From NCBI GenBank assembly GCA_029253085.1, contig JAQXAF010000063.1, positions 1 through 32,022 on the forward strand: a DNA stretch of 32,022 bases, written 5' to 3'. A program made the translations under genes and the position numbers. Each line of letters starts with the position of its first letter. The stretch's first letter is position 1. Of the stretch, positions 1-7,928 are shown piece after piece. The notes below the pieces were generated by a model. That model saw only the letters and a list, made by a program, of their open reading frames with translations. It was not told where the DNA came from and ran no database searches. This DNA is from Luminiphilus sp. Its GTDB lineage: Bacteria; Pseudomonadota; Gammaproteobacteria; Pseudomonadales; Halieaceae.

Positions 1-1
1 G

Positions 2-169
2 GTGGTTTCACAACTCTGTTCAACGCTGATTGACAGCGGTGCACCCCCCATCCATTTTTACACTATGAATCAGGCCGAACCCATGCGTACCATTGCGCGC
101 AACATTGGTCTGTTGAAGGATGGAGACAACGATGCGGGAGATCAGGCTCCACACCAAGCAGTCGCTTGA
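2..169 (+). CDS. metF: 5,10-methylenetetrahydrofolate reductase, C-terminal end (partial)
   Basis: The open frame entering from the left edge ends at TGA 167-169. Its last 55 residues include IHFYTMNQAEP, the hallmark near the C-terminus of MetF, the flavoprotein that reduces methylene-THF to methyl-THF for methionine synthesis. The family normally ends shortly after this motif; here about 30 further residues follow (RTIARNIGL and a polar tail ending HQAVA). The start lies outside the window, so only the end can be judged. The tail overlaps the rsmE start at 132 by 38 bases. The identification rests on this one motif and its terminal position. Confidence 0.8.
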   Translation: MVSQLCSTLIDSGAPPIHFYTMNQAEPMRTIARNIGLLKDGDNDAGDQAPHQAVA

Positions 170-863
170 AGAGGGCAATAACGTTCAGCTTGAAGCCGAG
201 GCAGCTCACTATTTGGTTAAGGTTTTACGTGTCCGAGTCGGCGATACCATCACGTTGTTTAACGGATCAGGGCTGGATTGGCGGTGCGCCATCACCGAGG
301 TACAAAAGCGTGCGGTAACTTTAGCAGTCGGCAGTGCAGCCAATCCCGACACAGAATCATTACTCAAAACCCATTTGGGCCTTTGCCTCAGCAAAGGGGA
401 CCGCTTCGACTGGGCGATCCAGAAAGCTACCGAAGCGGGCGTGACAACGATTACGCCGCTATACAGCGATCGAGTCGACGTGAAACTTCCCTCCGACCGA
501 ATACCAAAACGAATCGCACATTGGCAGCAAATTGTCCGCAGTGCCTGCGAGCAATGTGGCCGAACCGTTGTTCCTCAAGTCTTCGATCCGACACCGTTAT
601 CGAATTGGGCTCAAGAACAAGTCGCTGAAACCAAACTATTCCTTCATCACCGTGAAACAGCAGCGCTGCCCGAAACTCGGCCCTCGTCCGTCGCTTTACT
701 GGTGGGCCCAGAGGGCGGGCTTTCCGACATTGACCGGGACCATGCCACAGACGCTGGCTTTGTTGGCGTCAAATTTGGCCCTAGAGTATTACGCACAGAA
801 ACTGCGCCTTTGGTTGCCCTATCAATTCTGGGGGCCCGTTGGGGGGATATGGGTCAGTTTTGA
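132..863 (+). CDS. rsmE: 16S rRNA (uracil1498-N3)-methyltransferase
   Basis: RsmE is a cytoplasmic SPOUT methyltransferase that modifies U1498 of 16S rRNA using S-adenosylmethionine. The 243-residue product has the N-terminal PUA-like region (AAHYLVKVLRVRVGD) and the C-terminal trefoil-knot motifs LLVGPEGGLS (about residues 188-198) and FGPRVLRTETAPLVAL (about 214-229), which bind SAM. The ATG at 132 is chosen because MREIRLHTK matches the family N-terminus and GGAG lies six bases upstream. An in-frame ATG at 120 would add four residues. The gene starts inside the metF 3' end and converges with the hydrolase gene on the other strand, the two stop regions overlapping by about 10 bases. Confidence 0.93.
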   Translation: MREIRLHTKQSLEEGNNVQLEAEAAHYLVKVLRVRVGDTITLFNGSGLDWRCAITEVQKRAVTLAVGSAANPDTESLLKTHLGLCLSKGDRFDWAIQKATEAGVTTITPLYSDRVDVKLPSDRIPKRIAHWQQIVRSACEQCGRTVVPQVFDPTPLSNWAQEQVAETKLFLHHRETAALPETRPSSVALLVGPEGGLSDIDRDHATDAGFVGVKFGPRVLRTETAPLVALSILGARWGDMGQF

Positions 864-2104
864 AGCCGCCTTGCACACCAGTCGGCATAGGCCCATTCCA
901 GCCACCACGCCGCCGCGTTTAAATAGTGCGAGGTGCGCGGGGAGTGAACCGTCTCAAATGCGTGCTGGGCACCATGGAGTTCAGCGTACACCAAAGAAGT
1001 TGAACTCACTGCCGATAACTCAGCGACAAAGCGTCGCGCTTCCTCCACCCAAACCAAAGTGTCATGGCTACCGTGGATAAGAAATAGGGGCGGTACCTCA
1101 CCGTCAACCCAGCAAACCGGTGATGCAAGATCGAAAGCCTCTGGATCGGCCTCAGGCGTACTTTTCATCACCTTCTTCATAACGTAATCGTCAATCCGGG
1201 TGCCTTGGCGAATGCCCTCACGATTGCAAAAGTCATAAACACCGTACAAGGGCATAGCGGCTTGTACCCGAGTATCCGCCGTCTCAAAGCCCGGCTGCCA
1301 TGGTGCGTAATTACCTGACATGGCCGTCAGCGCTGTTAAATGTCCCCCGGCAGAGCCGCCCGTTACCGAGATGAAGTCAGGGTTCCCGCCCCACTCGTGA
1401 ATATTTTGACGAACCCAAGCAATCGCTTTTTTTACATCGATAATATGGTCTGGAAACGTGGCTCGAGGTGACAATCGGTAGTTAATGGCCACCACTACCC
1501 AACCCAAAGCTGCCATGTGGTGCATGAGCGGTAGCGCCTGCTCTTCTTTTTTACCGACCAGCCATGCACCACCGTGAATTTGCAGCAACACCGGCCGATC
1601 AGACCCGGGGCGGACCGGCGTGAAGATATCCAACAAGTTGCGCTTCCCAGCCTCGCCGTAGGCAATATTGCGCGCTCTTTGGACGCCGTAACGCGCAAAA
1701 CTAATGGAATGAAGCCAATCCTTGGCCGTTATCTGATGACTGAGAAGACGCCGCCGCTCAAGGGGAATCGTTTCCTCGAAGTTTTGAGGGAGTCCAACCT
1801 GTAAAGCCCGCTCCAATTGACGTCCGGTCTCAAAATGTCGCCTCAATAAAATCAGCGTGCCCAAACCAGAGAGCATCAAGACACACAGACCCGCTCGCAC
1901 CGCGGCATCACCGGGGTCAAGAAAACCTACGCCCACAGCCAACATAAGGAAGTGCACTATGAGGCCCCACACCGCGAGCTCATTGGTCGCGGTGGAAACT
2001 AAAAACCAAATCGGCACCCACCAGCCCAAAGCTCGACCGGGAATCAGCGCGGTCAGCGTGGCTATTCCCATCAGCAACGTCAGTACCCAATAAAACATAA
2101 CCAT
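854..2104 (-). CDS. membrane-anchored alpha/beta hydrolase of the hormone-sensitive lipase (HSL) type
   Basis: The 416-residue protein starts with about three hydrophobic segments (residues 1-22, 28-55, 62-85, including FYWVLTLLMGIATLTALI) and continues into an alpha/beta hydrolase domain. HGGAW (about 176-180) is the oxyanion-hole motif of HSL/BD-FAE-like esterases. GGSAGG (about 249-254) holds the nucleophilic serine. HGSHD (about 343-347) and HAFE (about 382) supply the expected Asp and His, so the catalytic triad looks complete. Substrate cannot be read from the sequence; a carboxylester is likely. The gene stands alone on the minus strand between rsmE and gshB, so context gives no pathway. 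ATG 2104 or 2098 are both possible starts; the upstream ribosome site is weak. Confidence 0.85.
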   Translation of the reverse strand: MVMFYWVLTLLMGIATLTALIPGRALGWWVPIWFLVSTATNELAVWGLIVHFLMLAVGVGFLDPGDAAVRAGLCVLMLSGLGTLILLRRHFETGRQLERALQVGLPQNFEETIPLERRRLLSHQITAKDWLHSISFARYGVQRARNIAYGEAGKRNLLDIFTPVRPGSDRPVLLQIHGGAWLVGKKEEQALPLMHHMAALGWVVVAINYRLSPRATFPDHIIDVKKAIAWVRQNIHEWGGNPDFISVTGGSAGGHLTALTAMSGNYAPWQPGFETADTRVQAAMPLYGVYDFCNREGIRQGTRIDDYVMKKVMKSTPEADPEAFDLASPVCWVDGEVPPLFLIHGSHDTLVWVEEARRFVAELSAVSSTSLVYAELHGAQHAFETVHSPRTSHYLNAAAWWLEWAYADWCARRLQN

Positions 2105-2182
2105 AAGTTACTTATTCCATTTTGGTTGCATGGCGGGGCATCGAGCCGTAACGTAACGACTCTTTGTTACCGAGGCCCCAGC

Positions 2183-3142
2183 ATGAGTCGCGATATCGGC
2201 GTGGTCATGGACCCCATCAGCGCCATGAATTACAAGAAGGATACCTCTCTTGCGTTGCTGTGGGCAGCGCGAGACCGAGGGTGGCGCCTATGGTACATGG
2301 AACAAAGTGATCTTTATCTAGATGCAGGTCAGGCTCGGGCTCGCATGCGACCCCTTGAAGTCCGTGAGGACGCTGCTGATTTTTATACCCTTGGCACCGT
2401 AGAGGACCGAGATCTGGCAGACCTTGACGCCATATTAATGCGCAAAGATCCGCCTTTTGATATGGAGTTTGTTTATACCACCCATTTACTAGAAAACGCC
2501 GAGCGGCGCGGCACCCTTATTGTGAACCGTTGCGCCAGCCTGCGCGACTGCAATGAAAAGCTTTATGCAACAGAATTTCCGCAGTGCTGTCCGACACTCA
2601 TTGTCAGCCGTGACCCCTTGCAGCTGCGTGCGTTTCACAAACAACATGGTGACGTGGTCTTTAAGCCTCTAGACGGTATGGGTGGCAGCTCTATTTTTCG
2701 CGTTCGTGAAGATGATCCCAATCTCAGCGTCATTTTGGAAACCCTGACCCAAAACGGCCAACAAACCATCATGGGACAGGTTTACCTTCCGGATATTATC
2801 AACGGCGATAAACGAATTCTTATGGTCAATGGTGAGCCGATCCCCTACGCCTTAGCCCGAGTTCCCCTGGCCGGAGAGAGCCGTGGCAATTTAGCCGCAG
2901 GTGGCTCTGGGCGCGTTCAAGCCCTAACCGATCGCGATCGCTGGATTGCAGAGCAAGTGGGACCCGACCTTCGTAGCCGCGGGCTTTTATTTGTCGGTCT
3001 GGACGTCATTGGAGAACACCTCACCGAGATCAATGTCACCAGCCCAACGTGTCTGCGAGAAATAGAGGCCGAGGCTTCTCCCGATATTGCGGCAAAGCTC
3101 ATGACCTGCATCGAATCAGAGTGGTTGCGCATTGGCCGCTGA
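2183..3142 (+). CDS. gshB: glutathione synthetase
   Basis: GshB ligates gamma-glutamylcysteine and glycine with ATP, the second step of glutathione synthesis in the cytoplasm. The 319-residue product begins MSRDIGVVMDPISAMNYKKDTS, typical of the family, and has the ATP-grasp signature VVFKPLDGMGGSSIFRV (about 159-175) and the C-terminal metal/ATP-binding EINVTSPTCLREIE. The ATG at 2183 is preferred over an in-frame ATG at 2126 because it matches the family N-terminus and GAGG lies a few bases upstream. The stop codon overlaps the proposed TTG start of the next gene. The order gshB-tonB-yqgE-ruvX is the one known from Pseudomonas. Confidence 0.96.
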   Translation: MSRDIGVVMDPISAMNYKKDTSLALLWAARDRGWRLWYMEQSDLYLDAGQARARMRPLEVREDAADFYTLGTVEDRDLADLDAILMRKDPPFDMEFVYTTHLLENAERRGTLIVNRCASLRDCNEKLYATEFPQCCPTLIVSRDPLQLRAFHKQHGDVVFKPLDGMGGSSIFRVREDDPNLSVILETLTQNGQQTIMGQVYLPDIINGDKRILMVNGEPIPYALARVPLAGESRGNLAAGGSGRVQALTDRDRWIAEQVGPDLRSRGLLFVGLDVIGEHLTEINVTSPTCLREIEAEASPDIAAKLMTCIESEWLRIGR

Positions 3143-3887
3143 TCGGCTTCTATCGGCTTCCGCCCAGTTGAATGAGCCCATCGCGCCAGCCCTTGTGGCT
3201 GCCTCGGCCATTCATGCATTGCTCATCTTGGCCATTGGCTTCGGTTTCACTTGGCCAGGATTTGAAACACAGAGCATCGCCGTGACGGTGCTTTTAACCC
3301 CTTCTAATCAGGTACCCATTGAAGCTCAGCACGTTGCAGCGCAGGATCAGCTGGGTACTACGGATGCACCAAAGCCCGCAGCGGCTCAATTCCAAATGCA
3401 AACAACAATGACCATTTCACGAGAACTGGACGGCGCCGACGGCCAGTTGGCACCAGAGGAGGTGACCCCCGATGCCATCGACCGCCAACTCAAAGATCTA
3501 AAACAAGCACTTTCGTCAATATCTGATCAAAACGCGCAAACCAATACGCGCATAGGTTCCGTGGCGGCGCGCAGATCACTCGATGCAGAATACCTGTCTC
3601 GGTGGCGTGCCCGTGTAGAGCAAATTGGCAACGTACTTTACCGGGGCCGACCATTAAGCGCGAACGGCGATGTCCGCCTCATGGTAACCGTGGCCGCCAA
3701 CGGAAACCTTGAGCGCATTCGTGTACTTGAATCGAGTGGAGATACTCGGCTCGACCGGGCGGCTCAAGATACGGTTGTTCTAGCCGCCCCCTTTCCCCCC
3801 TTTTCTGAAGCGCTGGTAAAGCGGACGCGCCGGCTAGATATTGTGCGAACTTGGCAATTCCGCTCCCAACCCGTAGAGAAGCCATAG
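3132..3887 (+). CDS. TonB C-terminal-domain energy transducer protein
   Basis: This 251-residue protein has one N-terminal hydrophobic helix (about residues 18-42), a Pro/Ala/Gln-rich periplasmic linker with a probable coiled segment (about 110-140), and a C-terminal TonB-like domain (about 155-245) with NGDVRLMVTVAANGNLERI and the SSGDTRLDRAA region. TonB proteins carry proton-motive energy from ExbBD to outer-membrane receptors. The gene occupies the place of the tonB-like gene next to gshB in Pseudomonas. No ATG lies upstream of the membrane helix. TTG 3132 (overlapping gshB) or TTG 3168 must serve, both with poor ribosome sites. No exbB or exbD is present, so its partners lie elsewhere. 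Confidence 0.8.
   Translation: MAADRLLSASAQLNEPIAPALVAASAIHALLILAIGFGFTWPGFETQSIAVTVLLTPSNQVPIEAQHVAAQDQLGTTDAPKPAAAQFQMQTTMTISRELDGADGQLAPEEVTPDAIDRQLKDLKQALSSISDQNAQTNTRIGSVAARRSLDAEYLSRWRARVEQIGNVLYRGRPLSANGDVRLMVTVAANGNLERIRVLESSGDTRLDRAAQDTVVLAAPFPPFSEALVKRTRRLDIVRTWQFRSQPVEKP
3142..3161 (+). repeat. 10-base imperfect tandem duplication at the gshB/tonB junction
   Basis: ATCGGCTTCT and ATCGGCTTCC lie back to back directly at the gshB stop codon. The pattern suggests a slippage duplication that lengthened the junction and now encodes the first residues of the TonB-like protein if TTG 3132 is the start. Confidence 0.6.
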
Positions 3888-3913
3888 CACCGATGGTGCT
3901 CGCAGAATAAATC

Positions 3914-4486
3914 ATGTCTCTGATTCCAAAACATGCTAATTCGCTGAAAGACCACTTTCTTATCGCAACACCTGCGTTAGTCGGTGGATTCTTTGCAAAG
4001 TCTCTGACCTATATTTGTGAACATAACGCCCTGGGTGCCATGGGTATCGTGGTAAACCAGCCTCTAGGCATCCCCCTGGCGGAAATTTTCGATCAACTCG
4101 ATCTAGACGCTAGGCCCGGTACCGTCAACCAGACCGTGCTCGCGGGAGGCCCTGTTCAGATTGAACACGGCTTTTTGCTCCACGACGAAGCAGGCTCTTG
4201 GGAATCAACCGTACAAATAGGACAGAAGACTTGGCTAACAACCTCTAAAGATATTTTGGAAGCCATTGCCAACGGCGATGCTAAGGGCCAAATCTTAATG
4301 GCCTTGGGCTATGCCGGCTGGTCGGCGGGGCAGCTCGAGGACGAACTGGCTGACAATGCCTGGCTCACGGTGGCGGCTGATAATGACGTACTGTTTGCAA
4401 CCCCTTATGAAAAACGGTTGCAGGCTGCTGGACGTTTATTGGGTATCGATATTCACTTAATGTCAGACGCTGCGGGGCATTCATGA
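3914..4486 (+). CDS. yqgE: YqgE/AlgH family protein (UPF0301)
   Basis: The 190-residue product matches the YqgE/AlgH family from end to end: SLKDHFLIATPAL at the N-terminus, then GAMGIVVNQPL and VLAGGPVQIEHGFLLH, and the GYAGWSAGQLEDEL motif near 135-150. The family is usually encoded just before ruvX, as here, where the two genes overlap by ATGA. Its biochemical role is unsettled; AlgH was named from alginate control in Pseudomonas, but that does not establish a function here. The length is normal. Confidence 0.93.
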   Translation: MSLIPKHANSLKDHFLIATPALVGGFFAKSLTYICEHNALGAMGIVVNQPLGIPLAEIFDQLDLDARPGTVNQTVLAGGPVQIEHGFLLHDEAGSWESTVQIGQKTWLTTSKDILEAIANGDAKGQILMALGYAGWSAGQLEDELADNAWLTVAADNDVLFATPYEKRLQAAGRLLGIDIHLMSDAAGHS

Positions 4487-4905
4487 GCCGATCTACAGGA
4501 AGAGTCATGGCCTTTGACTGGGGCCTAAAGCGCATTGGGGTTGCGGTAGGAAACACCCTGCTGGCCACTTGCGAGCCTCTATGCGTCCTCAACGCCCGAG
4601 ATGGTGTTCCCAATTGGGCCGCCATCGCCGAACTGTTTAAAGAATGGCAACCCGAGCGGCTAGTTGTAGGTGACCCTCTCAACATGGACGATTCTGTTGC
4701 AGAAATCACGCGACGTGCGCGACGCTTTAGCCGCCAATTGGAGGGGCGTTTCAATCTTCCCGTCTCGCTGATAGACGAACGCCTAACATCACGAGAAGCA
4801 CGAATTCAGCTAGAAGAGCAGGGGCTACCCTACCATGGCGCTGTGGACGCTCATGCAGCGCAGCTCATTTTGCAAAGCTGGCTGTCTGAACAGGCTGAAC
4901 GCTAA
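4483..4905 (+). CDS. ruvX: YqgF/RuvX family nuclease (putative pre-16S rRNA nuclease)
   Basis: The 140-residue protein has an RNase H-like fold signature. AFDWGLKRIGVAVG (about residues 9-22) holds the first catalytic Asp, DERLTSREA (about 97-105) the acidic/Arg motif, and VDAHAAQLIL (about 121-130) the last catalytic Asp. The family, called RuvX or YqgF, matures the 5' end of 16S rRNA in E. coli. The start overlaps the yqgE stop as ATGA, implying translational coupling. The 3' end overlaps the convergent pilU stop by about 4 bases. In Pseudomonas pyrR-pyrB-pyrC follow; here pilU comes immediately instead. Confidence 0.93.
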   Translation: MSRSTGRVMAFDWGLKRIGVAVGNTLLATCEPLCVLNARDGVPNWAAIAELFKEWQPERLVVGDPLNMDDSVAEITRRARRFSRQLEGRFNLPVSLIDERLTSREARIQLEEQGLPYHGAVDAHAAQLILQSWLSEQAER

Positions 4906-6017
4906 CTCCGCGTGTCCCGCTCAATCTCGTAGTCAACCTCACTGAGAAAGCCATCGGAACCGCGTTCATCGAGCTTTATATTCAGACGCACATCATTGCC
5001 CGAATCTGCATGTCGAATGGCCTCTTCCTTAGAAATTTCGCCCGCCTGAAACGCTTTGAATAACGATTGATCAAAGGTTTGCATTCCTTGCTCGGTCGAG
5101 CGCGCCATAAGCTCCTTGATCAGGTGAACCTCGCCTTTGCGAATATGGTCTTGCACCAATGCACTTGCCAATAAAACCTCAACGATAGGAACCCGCCCTA
5201 GTCCGTCCCGTCGCGGCAGTAACTGCTGAGCCACCATCGCCCTTAAGTTGAGCGACAAATCCATCCAGACTTGATTGTGCTGCTCAACGGGGAAAAAACT
5301 CTGTATGCGATCAAGCGCCTGATTCGCGTTGTTAGCGTGCAAGGTGCAAAGACACAGATGCCCAGTTTCAGCAAAGGCTAGCGCTGCCTCCATGGTTCGA
5401 GCTGTTCGAATTTCTCCGATCATTATCACATCCGGAGCTTGGCGCAGGGTATTAGTCAACGCCACCTCATAAGACTCAGTATCTAAGCCCACCTCTCGCT
5501 GCGTAATCAAACACCCTTTATGCTGATGCAGATACTCGATAGGGTCCTCAACGGTCACAATGTGCCCGTGACTGTGTGTATTTCGATGGTCCAGCATTGC
5601 CGCTAAAGAAGTCGATTTGCCCGTTCCCGTGCCACCCACAAAAATGACCAGACCACGTTTGAGCATTGCCAACTGTGAAATAATCTCGGGTAGCCCCAAG
5701 TCAGAGAAGCTCGGAATTTCTGAACTTATCCGGCGCAGCACCAAGCCCGGTAAACCACGCTGAACAAAAGCACTCGCTCTAAAACGCCCGTATTCGGGGT
5801 GGGTAATCGCGTAATTGGCTTCGTGCTGCATCGCAAAGCTACTGCGCTGTGCCGGGCTCATTGTCGACAAAATTAAGTCACGCACTTCCTCTTCAGACTG
5901 ACGGCACTTGTTGATTTGCACAAAGTTGCCATCAACTTTAATTGTGATGGGTGCATCTACTAAAACAAAGCCGTCGGAAGCTCTCTGCTCGACTATTACC
6001 TTGAGAATATCTTCCAT
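4902..6017 (-). CDS. pilU: type IV pilus retraction ATPase PilU
   Basis: PilU is the accessory hexameric ATPase that works with PilT to depolymerise type IV pili at the inner membrane. The 371-residue product has Walker A GGTGTGKSTS, the Asp box IVTVEDPIEYLH, Walker B DVIMIGEIRT and the His box TGHLCLCTLHANNA, all intact. PilU rather than a second PilT is indicated by GGTGTGKS (PilT has TGPTGSGKS), the longer C-terminus ending EVDYEIERDTRS, and its place immediately after pilT. The two are 35 bases apart and surely co-transcribed. The pair provides retraction for twitching motility, surface sensing or DNA uptake. No other pil genes are in the window. Confidence 0.95.
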   Translation of the reverse strand: MEDILKVIVEQRASDGFVLVDAPITIKVDGNFVQINKCRQSEEEVRDLILSTMSPAQRSSFAMQHEANYAITHPEYGRFRASAFVQRGLPGLVLRRISSEIPSFSDLGLPEIISQLAMLKRGLVIFVGGTGTGKSTSLAAMLDHRNTHSHGHIVTVEDPIEYLHQHKGCLITQREVGLDTESYEVALTNTLRQAPDVIMIGEIRTARTMEAALAFAETGHLCLCTLHANNANQALDRIQSFFPVEQHNQVWMDLSLNLRAMVAQQLLPRRDGLGRVPIVEVLLASALVQDHIRKGEVHLIKELMARSTEQGMQTFDQSLFKAFQAGEISKEEAIRHADSGNDVRLNIKLDERGSDGFLSEVDYEIERDTRS

Positions 6018-6052
6018 GCTCGCTTAATGCTCCAAAGTTCGTTGGTACCAGC

Positions 6053-7090
6053 CTACACAATTAGATCGGGCTGACGAGCTTTCTCCCGTGCCACGCTGAG
6101 GTTGACAATTTTCTTATCAACCAAATTTTGCAAAGCCCAATCCATTGTCTGCATACCATGAGATTGCCCCGACTGTATGGCAGAGTACATTTGCGCCACC
6201 TTGTCCTCGCGGATCAAATTTCGGATCGCTGCTGTACCGCGCATGATCTCGTGCGCAGCCACGCGCCCACCGCTTGTCCGTTTTAACAAAATTTGCGATA
6301 CGACGGCCTGCAGTGATTCGGCCAGCATAGAGCGCACGACAGCTTTCTCTGCCGAGGGAAAAACATCGATGATGCGATCTACGGTTTTGGCGGCAGAGGT
6401 CGTGTGCAAGGTGCCCAGTACCAAATGGCCCGTCTCCGCCGCCGTCAGGGCTAGACGAATGGTTTCAAGATCACGCATCTCACCCACCAAAATAATATCG
6501 GGATCCTCACGTAATGCCGATCGCAATGCTTCGGAAAACCCCAAGGTGTCTCGATGAACCTCACGTTGATTAACAAGACATCGTTTTGACTCGTGCACAA
6601 ATTCGATCGGGTCTTCAATGGTTAAAATATGGTCGTAACGGTTGTCATTAATGAAATCGACCATAGCCGCTAGTGTGGTCGACTTGCCTGAACCGGTCGG
6701 CCCAGTCACTAAAACGAGGCCTCGGGGAAGAAGCGCAATCTCCTTAAAGACCTCTCCTAGGCCCAGCTCCTCCATCGAAGCAACTTTAGTCGGCACCGTC
6801 CTAAATACCGCCGCTGCACCTCGGTTATGGTTGAACGCATTGACTCTGAATCGCCCGACACCGGGCACCTCAAAAGAGAAGTCTGTTTCTAGAAACTCTT
6901 CAAAGTCTTTACGCTGCCGGTCGTTCATAATGTCGTACACAAGATCATGGACTTGCGTATGATTTAAGGGCGGTATGTTAATGCGTCGAACATCACCATC
7001 GACACGAATCATAGGGGGCAGACCCGAAGATAAGTGCAAATCAGAAGCCCCTTGCTTGGCACTGAATGCTAACAACTCCGTAATATCCAT
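6053..7090 (-). CDS. pilT: type IV pilus twitching motility ATPase PilT
   Basis: PilT is the main retraction ATPase of type IV pili. The 345-residue product starts MDITELLAFSAKQGASDLHL, exactly as in the family, and carries TGPTGSGKSTT (Walker A), ILTIEDPIEFVH (Asp box), DIILVGEMRDLETI (Walker B) and TGHLVLGTLHTTSA (His box). The ATG at 7090 is chosen over an upstream in-frame ATG because AGGAGG precedes it by seven bases. pilU follows downstream and yggS is transcribed divergently 56 bases away, the arrangement seen in Pseudomonas. Confidence 0.97.
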   Translation of the reverse strand: MDITELLAFSAKQGASDLHLSSGLPPMIRVDGDVRRINIPPLNHTQVHDLVYDIMNDRQRKDFEEFLETDFSFEVPGVGRFRVNAFNHNRGAAAVFRTVPTKVASMEELGLGEVFKEIALLPRGLVLVTGPTGSGKSTTLAAMVDFINDNRYDHILTIEDPIEFVHESKRCLVNQREVHRDTLGFSEALRSALREDPDIILVGEMRDLETIRLALTAAETGHLVLGTLHTTSAAKTVDRIIDVFPSAEKAVVRSMLAESLQAVVSQILLKRTSGGRVAAHEIMRGTAAIRNLIREDKVAQMYSAIQSGQSHGMQTMDWALQNLVDKKIVNLSVAREKARQPDLIV

Positions 7091-7146
7091 GAACTGCCTC
7101 CTGAGACACGAACCTTTCAATAAACCAACCGCGCTATGATGGCAGT

Positions 7147-7833
7147 ATGGAAGAAATAAATGTAGCGACCAATTTACACAGTGTGTGGCGGCGTATAGGC
7201 GCGGCTGAGCAACTGGCGAATCGACATTCGGGCTCCGTTTCGCTGTTAGCCGTCAGTAAAACCAAACCTGACCGTTATATTCGAGCTGCCTGGGATGCGG
7301 GGCAACGCGCCTTTGGAGAAAATTATGCACAAGAAGCCGAGGAAAAAGCGCGACGCCTAGGGGATTTGGCCATTGAGTGGCACTTTATTGGACCTATCCA
7401 GTCCAACAAAACCCGCGGCCTCGCGCAGACTATGACCTGGGTGCACAGCATTGACCGTTTAAAAATTGCTCAACGGTTAAACGATCAGCGACCTGAGGTT
7501 TTGCCCCCGCTAAATCTTTGCCTGCAGGTCAAGCTTTCAGATGAGCCCAATAAATCTGGGATAATCCCCTCAGAAGTACCAACCCTCGCAGAACAAATCG
7601 TCAAGCTTCCCAATTTGCGTCTACGAGGTTTAATGGCCATCCCGGCAGCAACATCGGACTATCAAGAACAGCGAAAGGCTTTTAAACAACTACAAACACT
7701 GCTGTTTGAATTGCAAAAAAAATTTTCCGAAGTCGACACGTTGTCTATGGGAATGTCTGGCGACCTCGAGGCCGCTGTCGCTGAGGGCTCAACTCTGGTT
7801 AGGGTCGGAACTGATATTTTTGGCGCTCGCTGA
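7147..7833 (+). CDS. yggS: pyridoxal phosphate homeostasis protein (YggS/PROSC family)
   Basis: YggS is a single-domain PLP-binding protein with the alanine-racemase N-terminal barrel fold. It balances vitamin B6 and amino acid pools but has no clear enzymatic activity. The 228-residue product shows LLAVSKTKP (about residues 34-42, with the PLP lysine), FGENYAQEAEEKA, WHFIGPIQSNKTR, LSMGMSGDLEAAVAEGSTLVRVG and the terminal IFGAR. It opens the conserved yggS-proC-yggT-metX-metW cluster. TATGAT at 7135-7140 lies too close to the ATG to be a convincing promoter without leaderless translation. Length is normal. Confidence 0.95.
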   Translation: MEEINVATNLHSVWRRIGAAEQLANRHSGSVSLLAVSKTKPDRYIRAAWDAGQRAFGENYAQEAEEKARRLGDLAIEWHFIGPIQSNKTRGLAQTMTWVHSIDRLKIAQRLNDQRPEVLPPLNLCLQVKLSDEPNKSGIIPSEVPTLAEQIVKLPNLRLRGLMAIPAATSDYQEQRKAFKQLQTLLFELQKKFSEVDTLSMGMSGDLEAAVAEGSTLVRVGTDIFGAR

Positions 7834-7856
7834 ATGACCTGCTCAATGACCCGCTC
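7833..7856 (+). repeat. 12-base imperfect tandem duplication after yggS
   Basis: AATGACCTGCTC and AATGACCCGCTC follow each other right at the yggS stop, and a third partial copy begins at 7857 (AATGCCCC). It fills part of the 95-base yggS-proC gap. A possible -10 box TATACT lies at 7884-7889, but no good -35 was found. Confidence 0.65.
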
Positions 7857-7928
7857 AATGCCCCGAGACGGTGAGCGGCGCGGTATACTCTGCCGATTGG
7901 TAGATCAAACAGGTACGAGACCTTGGAT

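Noticed and set aside
65-169. A separate 34-residue small gene starting at ATG 65
   Set aside because: The frame is open to the left edge and its sequence is the C-terminal end of MetF, so it is not an independent gene.
532-1080. 182-codon plus-strand open frame across the rsmE end
   Set aside because: It is out of frame with rsmE and antisense to the hydrolase gene, and its composition is unlike a real protein.
7884-7889. TATACT before proC as a promoter
   Set aside because: No recognisable -35 at the right distance, and the yggS-proC run is normally one operon.
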